Below, in pieces: positions 9,002 to 17,923 of a stretch of 43,995 bases of DNA. The notes beneath the pieces are model-generated. The model worked only from the letters and a program-made list of their open reading frames with translations. It made no database searches and was not told the origin of the DNA. The stretch is taken from contig SFJA01000004.1 in the NCBI GenBank assembly GCA_004556005.1, positions 1-43,995 of the forward strand, read 5' to 3'. The stretch comes from Bacteroidales bacterium (GTDB lineage: Bacteria > Bacteroidota > Bacteroidia > Bacteroidales > UBA932). The translations under genes and the position numbers were made by a program. Numbering within the stretch: the first letter of the stretch is position 1; each line of letters opens with the position of its first letter.

Positions 9002-9008
9002 AACCTAA

Positions 9009-9716
9009 ATGGATAGAAAAGTTTACGCAGTTTTTGTCGCCGGAGGAAGCGGAACCAGGATGGGATCCCGCACTCCCAAACAGTTTATGAAACTGAACGG
9101 TGTGCCGGTGCTGCAGCGCACGATAGAGCGCTTTTACCGTTGCATTCCGGATCTCGAAGTCATTACCGTCCTGCCCCGCCAGCATTTTGCAACCTGGCGC
9201 AAACTGTGCCTGGATTATGACTTCAACGTGCCCCAGACCCTTGTCGAAGGGGGAATTACACGCTTCCACTCCGTTCGCAATGCCCTTGAGCGCATAGATG
9301 ATATGGATGCGGTGGTCATGATACACGATGGAGTACGGCCGCTTGTTACAGACGGGCTTATCAATGCTCTTCTGGATGCCTCAGCCCCGGGATTTGCCAT
9401 AGTGCCAGTTACTCCTGTAACTGACACGCTGCGCTATCAGGACTTCCATCTCCCTGACCCTGACCGTTCGCAGATTGACGCGGTGCAAACCCCTCAGGTT
9501 TTTATCGCTTCCGACATCAAGGAGGCTTATGCCAATGCCTACGAGCTGGGTTTCACGGACGATGTCAGCGTAGCGATAAAACACGGCCTCAAAGTACGGC
9601 GAATCCCCGGACTAAAGTACAACATAAAGTTGACTACGCCCGAGGATATCGTTGTAGCTGAGCAGCTTATCTCTATTTGCCTCCCCGACGGGAGCGTCCC
9701 CGTCCGGAAGAAGTAG
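9009..9716 (+). CDS. ispD: 2-C-methyl-D-erythritol 4-phosphate cytidylyltransferase
   Basis: 235 residues. IspD transfers CMP from CTP to methylerythritol phosphate in the non-mevalonate isoprenoid pathway. The nucleotide-binding loop AGGSGTRMGSRTPKQF (residues 11-26) is complete, and the family motifs VVMIHDGVRPLV and QTPQVF with the late TDDVSVA segment are present. Length matches the family. The 3' end overlaps the convergent topA gene by 44 bases, so the last 14 codons (ending VPVRKK) are encoded opposite the topA C-terminus. The neighbouring genes are cell-envelope functions, which need isoprenoid carrier lipid, but co-regulation is not shown. Confidence 0.95.
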   Translation: MDRKVYAVFVAGGSGTRMGSRTPKQFMKLNGVPVLQRTIERFYRCIPDLEVITVLPRQHFATWRKLCLDYDFNVPQTLVEGGITRFHSVRNALERIDDMDAVVMIHDGVRPLVTDGLINALLDASAPGFAIVPVTPVTDTLRYQDFHLPDPDRSQIDAVQTPQVFIASDIKEAYANAYELGFTDDVSVAIKHGLKVRRIPGLKYNIKLTTPEDIVVAEQLISICLPDGSVPVRKK

Positions 9717-11973
9717 GAGCACTTTCATTTATTATTTTCCGGCAGTCCTCAAGAGTGAGGGCCGCTGCGTCCGTTCCTTTCGGAATCTTGTAATTCCCCC
9801 CCGCGTGCTTGATGTAAGGGCCGTAGCGTCCGTTGATCACGCTGATGTCATCAGCTTCGAAGGATAGAATGACGCTGTTTGCAGGACTTTCCTCGCGAGC
9901 CTTTCCGATTATTGCAATGCACTGCTCAAGGCTGATGCCGAGAGGATCCATACCTTTAGGAATGGAATAATTCTTCCCCGCGTGAATAAGATAAGGCCCG
10001 AACCTGCCCCTGGTGGCAACTATGTCCGTATCCTCGAAACTTCCCACCGTCCGCGGCAACTGGAACAGCTTAAGGGCTTCCTCAAGAGTAAGTGTCTCTA
10101 TCAACTGACCTTTGCCCAGCGATGCGCACTGTCTCTTCTCGCCTTCACCCTTCTGCACATAAGGACCGAACTGACCGAAGCGTGCAATGATTTTCTGACC
10201 GCTCTCCGGATCTGTTCCTATCTCCCTCTCTACGTGGCTGTACTGCCCGTCGTGCATGGTGCTCTCCACCCTGTCGTGGAAAGGCTTGTAAAATTCGTCT
10301 ATGACCTCGTTCCAGATCTTTCCTCCTTCGGCAATGGTGTCGAACGACTCCTCCACCCTCGCAGTAAAGTTGTAATCCATTATCTCATTGAAGCTTCCGC
10401 AAAGGAAGTCGCTGACTATCATACCTATTTCCTGAGGTATGAGACGAGCTTTTTCCGCTCCGATGAGTTCGGTTTTGCTCTTTTCCCTGATGGCCCCTTC
10501 GCTGAGCGAAAGGTTGACAACCTGAACCTTGGATCCCTCCTTGTCGCTCTTGACAATGTATCCGCGACCGGTTGTGAGCGTGCTCACGATGGAGGCGTAG
10601 GTCGAAGGACGGCCTATGCCCAGTTCTTCGAGTTTCTTTACAAGGGTACCTTCCGAATAGCGGGCAGGCGGCTGGGAGAATTTGCACTCGGCAAGAAGTT
10701 CGAGACAGCTCACGCTGTCCCCCTTCTTGAGTGCGGGGAGCTTGCCGTTCTTCTCCTCGTCATCCCTGTAAAGGGCTGTGAATCCGTCAAACAGAACCGT
10801 GCTTGACTGCACTGTGAACTTCTCGCTGCGCTTGTCTGACGCGAGCTTTACAGTGGTGTTGAGCATCCTGGCATCCTCCATCTGGGACGCAACTGTCCTT
10901 TTCCAGATGAGGTTGTAGAGTTTCTGCTCCTGTGCTGTTCCCTCGATTGAAGTGTTTTTGATATATGTAGGCCTGATGGCTTCGTGTGCTTCCTGCGCGC
11001 CCCTGGACTTGGTCTTGTACTGCCTTGCGTGATGGTATTGCGGACCGAATTGTTCTTCGATGAACTGCTTGGCCGTGCCCAGGGCAAGGTTCGAGAGGTT
11101 GGTTGAGTCGGTACGCATATAGGTAATGAGACCCCTTTCGTAGAGTGACTGGGCAACCCTCATCGTGACGCTCACAGGGAAACGCAGCTTTGCTGCCGCC
11201 TCCTGCTGCAAGGTTGAGGTAGTGAACGGCGGAGCCGGATGCCTTGAGCCTTCCTTCTGCTCCACAGATTCGACAGTGTAAGATGCGTCGGTGCTGTCCA
11301 GAAGGAACTGCCGGGCCTGGTCAAGACCGATTATGCGGGTTTCGAGGGTGCCTTCGAATTGTTTCCCTCCCGCAAGGAAGCGCCCGCCGATGCGGTAGAA
11401 TTGTTCCGGAACAAAAGCGGCAATCTCCCTTTCCTTGTCAACGACCAGACGCAGCGCAACGCTCTGTACCCTGCCGGCGGACAGTCCGCGCTTGACCTTG
11501 CGCCAGAGTATAGGCGACAGCTCAAATCCGACAAGACGGTCCAGGACCCTGCGCGCCTGCTGGGCGTTCACGAGGTTGGTATCTATCCCTCTCGGATTCT
11601 GTATCGCATTGAGTATGGCGTCTTTGGTAATCTCGTGGAATACTATCCTGCGGGTTTTTGCCGGGTCGAGTCCGAGGGTCTGCGCGAGGTGCCAGGAAAT
11701 GGCCTCTCCCTCGCGGTCTTCATCGGATGCCAGCCAGACGGTGCCAGCCTTGTCCGCAGCGGCCTTGAGGTCGGCAACTACCTTCTTTTTAGAAGCGGGG
11801 ATTACATATTCGGGAGCAAAGCCGTGCTCGACATCGACGCTCAGGCTGTTGTCCTTAAGGTCGCGGATGTGTCCGAAACTGGATTTGACCACATAGTCCT
11901 TTCCCAGGAATTTCTGTATGGTGCCGGCTTTTGCCGGAGACTCGACTATTACAAGGTTGTCAGCTGTACTCAT
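9673..11973 (-). CDS. topA: DNA topoisomerase I (type IA)
   Basis: 766 residues from the ATG at 11973 (MSTADNLVIVESPAKAGTIQ); an ATG five codons upstream is possible. The Toprim domain has E11 and the acidic triad within ASDEDREGE (82-90). The nucleophile is Y285 in GLITYMRTDS. The enzyme relaxes negative supercoils by a covalent 5'-phosphotyrosine intermediate. The C-terminus has no Cys4 zinc fingers and instead carries three glycine/aromatic repeats (RFGQFGPYVQKG, RGRFGPYLIHAGKNY, NGRYGPYIKHAGGNY) and a basic tail, GRGRSRRGGK, the arrangement known in several non-proteobacterial TopA proteins. It overlaps ispD tail to tail and is divergent from the penicillin-binding protein gene. Confidence 0.96.
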   Translation of the reverse strand: MSTADNLVIVESPAKAGTIQKFLGKDYVVKSSFGHIRDLKDNSLSVDVEHGFAPEYVIPASKKKVVADLKAAADKAGTVWLASDEDREGEAISWHLAQTLGLDPAKTRRIVFHEITKDAILNAIQNPRGIDTNLVNAQQARRVLDRLVGFELSPILWRKVKRGLSAGRVQSVALRLVVDKEREIAAFVPEQFYRIGGRFLAGGKQFEGTLETRIIGLDQARQFLLDSTDASYTVESVEQKEGSRHPAPPFTTSTLQQEAAAKLRFPVSVTMRVAQSLYERGLITYMRTDSTNLSNLALGTAKQFIEEQFGPQYHHARQYKTKSRGAQEAHEAIRPTYIKNTSIEGTAQEQKLYNLIWKRTVASQMEDARMLNTTVKLASDKRSEKFTVQSSTVLFDGFTALYRDDEEKNGKLPALKKGDSVSCLELLAECKFSQPPARYSEGTLVKKLEELGIGRPSTYASIVSTLTTGRGYIVKSDKEGSKVQVVNLSLSEGAIREKSKTELIGAEKARLIPQEIGMIVSDFLCGSFNEIMDYNFTARVEESFDTIAEGGKIWNEVIDEFYKPFHDRVESTMHDGQYSHVEREIGTDPESGQKIIARFGQFGPYVQKGEGEKRQCASLGKGQLIETLTLEEALKLFQLPRTVGSFEDTDIVATRGRFGPYLIHAGKNYSIPKGMDPLGISLEQCIAIIGKAREESPANSVILSFEADDISVINGRYGPYIKHAGGNYKIPKGTDAAALTLEDCRKIINESAPTSSGRGRSRRGGK

Positions 11974-12067
11974 AATCTCTCTAATCACTTTTCAAACTGC
12001 AAAGTAAGCCACAAAAGAGGACAAATTCAAAATTTAATTTTAATTTTGTAGTTTGTGAACGAAATTG

Positions 12068-14470
12068 ATGCAAAAGATGACTGACAATACAATAAAGAAA
12101 ATAATCAAGTGGTTCTGGATAATTGTATCGGCTCCGATAGCAATACTGCTCGTTGCAGTGCTGCTCGTCGCGATATTCGCAAAGATTCCTTCGTTCGAGG
12201 AACTGGAACATCCTGACAACAAGCTTGCTACTCAGCTTCTTGCAGAGAACGGCGAGGTGCTGACCACCTTCCACGTCGAGAACCGCACCTATGTCGATTA
12301 CGAGGATCTGGCCCCAAGTCTGATCCAGGCTGCCGTGGCAACGGAGGACATACGCTTCTACAAGCATTCGGGCATAGACTTCCGCAGTCTCGCCCGCGTT
12401 ATGGTCAAGACCCTTATGCTGCGCAACAGCAGTCAGGGAGGCGGTTCCACCATTACCCAGCAGCTCGCAAAGACACTCTACCCTCGCCGAGAACTAAACA
12501 CACGCATCCCCGGTTGGAGCAAGGTGCAGATGGTCGGAATCAAGCTCAAGGAGTGGATTACCGCAGTCAAGATCGAGCGCAACTATACAAAGAACGAGAT
12601 CTTGGCAATGTATCTCAACTCCATCTTCTTCGGAAGCAGCGCGTATGGAGTTGATGCGGCGGCCAAGACCTTCTTTGCCAAGAGCCCTTCCAACCTCAAT
12701 ATAGAAGAGAGCGCGATGCTTGTCGGTATGGTAAACAAGCCGACCAGATACAATCCTGTCCTCCATCCGGAATATGCCCTGCAGCGCCGCAATTTCGTGC
12801 TCAGGCACATGGCTGACGCAGGATTCATCACAAAGGCCGAATGCGACTCCATCAGCCTCATACCGATAAACGTGGACAAGTACGAGGTTCAGGACCACAA
12901 CGCCGGGCTCGCTCCATACTTCAGGGATATGCTCCGCAGGGACTTCCAGGCAGAGAAGCCTAAGCGTTCCAATTATCAGTTTGAGGAAGAATACAGTGCC
13001 GACTCCCTGCGCTGGCGCGACGACCCCGTTTACGGCTGGCTCAACAAGAACCGCAAGTCGGACGGCAGCAAATATGACCTTGACCGCGACGGTCTGCGCA
13101 TATACACCACTATTAACTACAAGATGCAGCAGTATGCCGAAGAGGCAGTGGAACAGCATCTCGGAAGCCGCCTGCAGAAGGACTTTAACAGGGAACTCAA
13201 GTGGAAGCGCAATGCACCGTTCTCCAACGATGTTGACAAGGAGACAGTTGACCGTGCAATGAACCAGGCAAGACGCTGGAGCGACCGCTGGAGGATGGGA
13301 AAGAAGAACGGATTGAGTGACAAGGAGATACTTGCCCAGTTCAGCCAACCTGCTGAAATGACCCTCTTTGCCTGGAACAAGCGCCACCGCATAGATACGG
13401 TGATGACCCCGGACGACTCCATACGCTACTGCAAGAGCATACTCAGGGCCGGCTTTGCCGCGATGGAACCGGGTACGGGCTACGTCAAGGCCTATGTCGG
13501 CGGACCGAACTACAGGTTCTTCAAGTATGACAACGTGCGTCAGGGCCGCCGCCAGGTGGGTTCTACCGTAAAACCTTTCCTCTACACCCTTGCAATGCAG
13601 GAGGGAATGAGCCCTTGCGACAAGGTTGTGAATATGCCTCAGACCTTCGATATGCCTGACGGAACCACCTGGACTCCGCGCAGTACAGACAAGGAAGAAT
13701 GGATAGGAACCACCGTAACCCTCAAATGGGGACTTGCCAAGAGTTCCAACAACATCTCGGCATTCCTGATGAAGCAGCTCGGTCCGCAGGCCCTTGTGAG
13801 CATGATGCGGCAGATGGGTATAAGCACCCACCTCGATGAGGTGTATTCGCTCTGCGTAGGCTCTGCCGAAGTTGAGATTTTCAATATGGTGGCAGCATTC
13901 AACACCTTCCCAAGCGCAGGCTTGTTTGTTTATCCTCAATATGTTACGAGAATAGAAGATGCTGAGGGCAATGTCCTTGCAGACTTTACCGTACGCAAGC
14001 GCGAGGCCATTTCACCTCAGCTCGCCTACCTTATGGCACAGATGATGCAGGGCGTCGTGAACGAAGGAACGGGCTCCCGTCTGAGGGCGGTTTACAACCT
14101 CAAGGGCCAGATTGCAGGCAAGACAGGAACCACCAACGACAACTCCGACGGCTGGTTCATAGGATATACCCCTGAAATTACCGCAGGTGTCTGGGTTGGC
14201 GGCGAAGACCGCAACGTGCATTTCCAGAGCCTTGCCCAGGGCGGAGGCTCCAATATGGCCCTGCCTATCTGGGGAATATGGTACAAGAAATGTCTTGCCG
14301 ACCCTTCAACCGGCCTGAGCGACCTTACAAGCTTTGCAGAACCGCCTTCAGGAGCAATCACCTTTGACTGTGAAACCGAGGGCCGCTTCCTGGGAGGCTA
14401 TGGCGGAGACGGTGGCGACGGCGGCAACAAGGGCAGTCACGACGATGAGGAAGATTATTATTTCAACTAA
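12068..14470 (+). CDS. Class A penicillin-binding protein (PBP1A type)
   Basis: 800 residues from the ATG at 12068; a second in-frame ATG lies at 12077. A membrane anchor (about 13-38) precedes a GT51 glycosyltransferase domain with the catalytic ATEDIRFYKHSG (91-102, E93) and GGSTITQQ (125-132). The transpeptidase domain has STVK (S499, K502), SSN (559-561) and KTGT (685-688). The enzyme polymerises lipid II and cross-links the product at the inner membrane. The C-terminal tail GGYGGDGGDGGNKG and DDEED is low complexity. It is followed after eight bases by ddl, forming a peptidoglycan cluster with prmC. The divergent neighbour is topA. Confidence 0.95.
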   Translation: MQKMTDNTIKKIIKWFWIIVSAPIAILLVAVLLVAIFAKIPSFEELEHPDNKLATQLLAENGEVLTTFHVENRTYVDYEDLAPSLIQAAVATEDIRFYKHSGIDFRSLARVMVKTLMLRNSSQGGGSTITQQLAKTLYPRRELNTRIPGWSKVQMVGIKLKEWITAVKIERNYTKNEILAMYLNSIFFGSSAYGVDAAAKTFFAKSPSNLNIEESAMLVGMVNKPTRYNPVLHPEYALQRRNFVLRHMADAGFITKAECDSISLIPINVDKYEVQDHNAGLAPYFRDMLRRDFQAEKPKRSNYQFEEEYSADSLRWRDDPVYGWLNKNRKSDGSKYDLDRDGLRIYTTINYKMQQYAEEAVEQHLGSRLQKDFNRELKWKRNAPFSNDVDKETVDRAMNQARRWSDRWRMGKKNGLSDKEILAQFSQPAEMTLFAWNKRHRIDTVMTPDDSIRYCKSILRAGFAAMEPGTGYVKAYVGGPNYRFFKYDNVRQGRRQVGSTVKPFLYTLAMQEGMSPCDKVVNMPQTFDMPDGTTWTPRSTDKEEWIGTTVTLKWGLAKSSNNISAFLMKQLGPQALVSMMRQMGISTHLDEVYSLCVGSAEVEIFNMVAAFNTFPSAGLFVYPQYVTRIEDAEGNVLADFTVRKREAISPQLAYLMAQMMQGVVNEGTGSRLRAVYNLKGQIAGKTGTTNDNSDGWFIGYTPEITAGVWVGGEDRNVHFQSLAQGGGSNMALPIWGIWYKKCLADPSTGLSDLTSFAEPPSGAITFDCETEGRFLGGYGGDGGDGGNKGSHDDEEDYYFN

Positions 14471-14478
14471 GTATCACA

Positions 14479-15492
14479 ATGAGTTACAGCAATATTGCAG
14501 TAATTTACGGCAGCGATTCTTCCGAGTCGGAAGTATCGTGCAGGAGCGGCGAATTTGTCGCATCCAGAATTGACGGCAGCGTTTACGGCATTTACGAGAT
14601 TTACGCCCGTTTCGGCAAGTGGCAGCTCGTCGCCTGCAAGGATAAAAATTCCATGAGAATCACCTTCCCGGAAGGCTCACGTCCCGAAGTTGACAAGAAC
14701 GAATTTGCCGTTAGCGTGCTCGGCCGCAAGGTGCGCTTCGACTACGCCTACATCGTCCAGCACGGTGCCCCGGGCGAGAGCGGTCAGATGGAGGGCTACC
14801 TCGAAATGCTGGGCATCCCGTTCAGCACCTGCAGTTCGCAGGTCAGCGCGGTCGCCTTTGACAAATTCTCCTGCAAGTGTCAGGTCCGCGACTTCAACGT
14901 GGTCAAATGTGCCCCCGACGCATACATACGCAAGGGCGCCGATTTGGAACAATTCTGCCGCAAGGTCAACTCCAGCCTGCGTTATCCCGTATTCGTCAAG
15001 CCTACCCAGGCCGGCAGCAGTTTCGGAGTGACCCGCGTGACCGACCCGTCCGCGCTTGCCTCGAGCATCACCTACGCCTTTTCCGAGTGTCCCGGCGTGC
15101 TCGTCGAGCAGTCCGTCAGCGGTCGCGAACTCACCTGCGCAGCCTATTTCGATGGCAGCAAGGTAGTTGCGCTCCCGCTTATCGAGATTGTGACCGAAAA
15201 CGAATACTTCGACTACGATGCCAAATACAACGGCCACAGCAGCGAAATCTGCCCTGCCCCGGTAGATGACAGCGTGCGTCAACTCGTCCAGCAGACGACC
15301 ACCGCCATCTACTCCAGCATGGGTTGCAAGGGCGTGGTCAGGATGGACTTCATTCTCGCCGAGGACGGACTTTACTTCCTCGAAATCAACACTATACCGG
15401 GAATGACCAGCGCGTCGCTCGTACCAAAGATGGTCCGCACCGCCGGCATCGACATGACCCAGTTCCTCACTACTATCATCGAGAACAGCTAG
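14479..15492 (+). CDS. ddl: D-alanine--D-alanine ligase
   Basis: 337 residues. An ATP-grasp enzyme joining two D-alanines for the peptidoglycan precursor. Visible are the substrate loop HGAPGESGQMEGYLEMLGIP (E100), the ATP-binding segment YPVFVKPTQAGSSFGV, and the metal-binding end RMDFI with LEINTIPGMTSASLVPK. It sits eight bases after the class A PBP and eight bases before prmC, suggesting one transcript. All expected motifs are present; the N-terminus has a Ser-rich stretch (GSDSSESEVSCRSGE) where the family usually has a G-x-S-x-E substrate-binding motif, which still fits. Confidence 0.95.
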   Translation: MSYSNIAVIYGSDSSESEVSCRSGEFVASRIDGSVYGIYEIYARFGKWQLVACKDKNSMRITFPEGSRPEVDKNEFAVSVLGRKVRFDYAYIVQHGAPGESGQMEGYLEMLGIPFSTCSSQVSAVAFDKFSCKCQVRDFNVVKCAPDAYIRKGADLEQFCRKVNSSLRYPVFVKPTQAGSSFGVTRVTDPSALASSITYAFSECPGVLVEQSVSGRELTCAAYFDGSKVVALPLIEIVTENEYFDYDAKYNGHSSEICPAPVDDSVRQLVQQTTTAIYSSMGCKGVVRMDFILAEDGLYFLEINTIPGMTSASLVPKMVRTAGIDMTQFLTTIIENS

Positions 15493-15500
15493 CTCCCGCG

Positions 15501-16553
15501 ATGGCAATCCCGCCGGAAAAGAACACCCGCCCCGAACCGGTCTGTCCCGAACTGTCATGCCCCCTGGATTCTGCGGGGTCACGGGCTGCTCTTTTTGCCG
15601 GGACGGGGGATTCTGCGGCCCGGTTCAGTCTGGGACAATTCTACATTGAGGCTACCGACTCCCTTTGCGCGCTGTACCCGCGTCAGGAGGCGGCTGCCAT
15701 CGTCTCTGTCCTGCTTCAGGAACGTCTCGGCGTGCCCGCCTACCTGCATATTACAGAACCTACAACGCCCTTATCTCCAGATAATTACGAAAGTCTCACT
15801 GCTGACCTGGGACGACTTCTGGCTGCCGAGCCCCTGCAATATGTGCTCGGTTACGCCTGGTTCTATGGACGCCGCTTCAATGTAAACAGCAATGTCCTCA
15901 TACCGCGTCCGGAAACGGAACTGCTTGTAGAACAGGCACTTGCCCTGCTGAAAGGCCGCACTGCCGCACCGTACCGCGTCCTGGATCTCTGCACCGGCTC
16001 AGGCTGTATCGCATGGACTCTCGCCCTCGAACTCAGCGATCGCGGCACCTGCGGCACCGGCATCTCCAGTCCTGGTATTTCTGCTCCCGACTACCTCGCC
16101 CCCGATGTCCTCGCCCTTGACATCTCGCCGGCAGCCCTCGCCGTCGCCTCGTCGCAGTTCCCCGAAGCCACCGTCCGGCCCCGTTTCACAATTTCCGACA
16201 TTTTACAGGAGAATTGTCTAAAATCCGTCCTTGGACCGTCATCCTCCTGGGACCTGATAGTCTCGAATCCGCCTTATATTATGGACTCCGAACGCGCTTC
16301 GATGCGCCCGAATGTGCTGGACCACGAGCCCGGACTTGCGCTTTTTGTGCCGGACGATGACCCTCTGCGTTTTTACCGTGCAATTGCCCGAATAGCAGCA
16401 CAAAGGCTTTCTGAACGGGGTGCAGGCGTGGTTGAGATTAACGAAAGGCTTCCGGAGCAGACAGCGGCGCTCTTTTCGGAAGCGGGATTGCACGAAGTCC
16501 GCATCCATAATGACCTTGCAGGAAAGCCGAGACTCGTAAGTTTCTGCAGATAA
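15501..16553 (+). CDS. prmC: Peptide chain release factor N5-glutamine methyltransferase
   Basis: 350 residues from the ATG at 15501, eight bases after the ddl stop; the same frame is open further upstream inside ddl, but that part is a shadow. PrmC methylates the GGQ glutamine of release factors using S-adenosylmethionine. Motif I is DLCTGSGCIA (162-171) and the catalytic NPPY is at 256-259; LIPRPETE (133-140) is also typical. Two oddities: residues about 5-38 are an extra Pro/Ser/Ala-rich extension, and residues about 179-201 (GTCGTGISSPGISAPDYLAP within it) are a low-complexity insertion between motif I and the Asp of motif II. The core looks intact. Confidence 0.93.
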   Translation: MAIPPEKNTRPEPVCPELSCPLDSAGSRAALFAGTGDSAARFSLGQFYIEATDSLCALYPRQEAAAIVSVLLQERLGVPAYLHITEPTTPLSPDNYESLTADLGRLLAAEPLQYVLGYAWFYGRRFNVNSNVLIPRPETELLVEQALALLKGRTAAPYRVLDLCTGSGCIAWTLALELSDRGTCGTGISSPGISAPDYLAPDVLALDISPAALAVASSQFPEATVRPRFTISDILQENCLKSVLGPSSSWDLIVSNPPYIMDSERASMRPNVLDHEPGLALFVPDDDPLRFYRAIARIAAQRLSERGAGVVEINERLPEQTAALFSEAGLHEVRIHNDLAGKPRLVSFCR

Positions 16554-16555
16554 TT

Positions 16556-16582
16556 AGCCGATTCATTCTTTTTGAATCGGCT
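16556..16582 (+). terminator. Hairpin after prmC, possible terminator
   Basis: A perfect ten-base stem AGCCGATTCA / TGAATCGGCT with a seven-base loop TTCTTTT directly after the prmC stop. No T tract follows, so it may be a 3' stabilising stem or weak terminator. It overlaps the -33 box of the next promoter. Confidence 0.5.
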
Positions 16583-16599
16583 GATTCGGCTTAACTTTG
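16571..16599 (+). promoter_or_regulatory. Promoter of the lipoprotein gene
   Basis: TTTG (16571-16574), 17 bases, then TAACTTTG (16592-16599). The -7 box is perfect; the spacing is shorter than the usual 19-21. The -33 box lies inside the hairpin that follows prmC. Confidence 0.5.
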
Positions 16600-16623
16600 C
16601 ACTCGGACCAAAACTATAAAACT

Positions 16624-17832
16624 ATGAACAGACCTTGTATTTTGGCAATGCTGATGCTGACGGCGTCACTTGCAATCAGTTCCTGCAATTATTATCACAC
16701 CGAGTATCCTGAACCCGGAAAGGAGGAGACGGAAGAATTGTCCCTGCGCAATGTTGCCCGCATACTGTCGGAATTGCCCCTGGGCAGTGAGCAGTTGCGT
16801 GAGGTTGCGGATGCGGTAAGCAGTTCATCAGTAAATGGTTATGATGAAGAATATATGATGTCCGACCTTTTTGCCGAGCCTGGCAGGGGAGTGGGGGACA
16901 GCCTGAGGATTGCTGCCGGAAAGAGCCGTAGGACTGCCCGCAGGTATGACAGGCCGCTTAGGGAACTCTTTTCGGAATATTTCAACGACCGATATGTAAA
17001 AGGCAAGTCCGGGCTTACCGCCCAGCAGTTTTCCGAAGCGCTGAGCAGGTCGGATATGCAGATTTATTGGCCTTACAGCGAGTCCTGGGATGGAGAAACC
17101 ATGCCTCTGATAACCTTTGACCCGGGGTATGGAGCGGAGTCGAACTACGCATATCGAATCAGTAATGACGACAGCGGAAACAGGGTCATCGATTCTGTGC
17201 TGGTTGACGAAAGCGTGGCTCTCAGCTGCCCCGTATGGGTTATCAACCGCAACGATGACAGTGAGTTTACTCCTTTGGACCTTATCAGAAGGGAGCAGGA
17301 CTCATCGTGTTCCGCGGTGAGTTTGAGCGCGGGTGAGCTGCCGAGTGCCCGGAGTACATCCAATAAACAATTGATGATCAAGAGTTTCGAGATGCTCAGG
17401 CATTATGACAGTTGGTTTGGAGGCGCGTCTGAATTTATGATCAAGTGCGGCGGTGCGGACGGATTCTATGCCACCTGCGAGGAAGAAGTCAATCTTTACC
17501 GACCGAGCATAACAGACTTTATGGTGGTTGTAAAACGCAGTCAGCTCAAGGTTCCAGTACCTTTCGAGGCCCTTATACTGACGGATTTTACAGATCAGAT
17601 AGACCGTCTCGTATTTATGATAACCGAAGATGACGGCGGGACCGTAACCTCCTGGAAATGTGCCGCAACCGTCAAATACAACTCCAAGTCCTTCGGATTT
17701 GACGTTGAGATACCATACCGTGACAAGGACGATATAGTCTGGCGTGGCCAGCTCTCGACCAACTTCTTCAAGGGAAACAATGTAGTGACAGGAAGGTTCG
17801 GCGACGTGCGCATCACCTTTGAGACACTTTAA
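16624..17832 (+). CDS. Putative lipoprotein of unknown function
   Basis: 402 residues from the ATG at 16624, which gives a clean lipoprotein signal: MNRPCILAMLMLTASLAISS followed by C21, with Asn and Tyr after the cysteine. It is therefore expected at the outer membrane or periplasmic face of the envelope. The rest is polar, rich in Asp, Ser and Glu, with no membrane segment. I do not recognise a domain. It has its own probable promoter at 16571. The gene ends in a short stretch overlapping the leader of the next gene, and the following peptidase starts about 90 bases later. A surface-exposed or secreted role is only inferred. Confidence 0.8.
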   Translation: MNRPCILAMLMLTASLAISSCNYYHTEYPEPGKEETEELSLRNVARILSELPLGSEQLREVADAVSSSSVNGYDEEYMMSDLFAEPGRGVGDSLRIAAGKSRRTARRYDRPLRELFSEYFNDRYVKGKSGLTAQQFSEALSRSDMQIYWPYSESWDGETMPLITFDPGYGAESNYAYRISNDDSGNRVIDSVLVDESVALSCPVWVINRNDDSEFTPLDLIRREQDSSCSAVSLSAGELPSARSTSNKQLMIKSFEMLRHYDSWFGGASEFMIKCGGADGFYATCEEEVNLYRPSITDFMVVVKRSQLKVPVPFEALILTDFTDQIDRLVFMITEDDGGTVTSWKCAATVKYNSKSFGFDVEIPYRDKDDIVWRGQLSTNFFKGNNVVTGRFGDVRITFETL

Positions 17833-17923
17833 CTCCCCGAATTGGCAGGGCATAGCGTTCCTGAGCCTTTTCGTCAGCAGAACCTTCTGCTTGTCAGAAT
17901 TTTTGTGTATGTTTGTTGCCGTT

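Noticed and set aside
12494..13939. Large minus-strand open frame of 481 codons
   Set aside because: It lies wholly inside the PBP1A coding region on the other strand, whose catalytic motifs are all in place; it is a codon-bias shadow. The same applies to long minus-strand frames at 14677-15582 and 18722-19564 and the plus-strand frame at 38784-39758.
15324..15500. Upstream extension of prmC by 59 codons
   Set aside because: This part lies inside ddl and is not PrmC-like; the ATG at 15501 sits eight bases after the ddl stop.
17819..17923. Upstream start giving the long M24 peptidase a hydrophobic leader
   Set aside because: It overlaps the lipoprotein gene's end, and the family starts near MANTYADRVEALR; the leader lacks a clear cleavage site.
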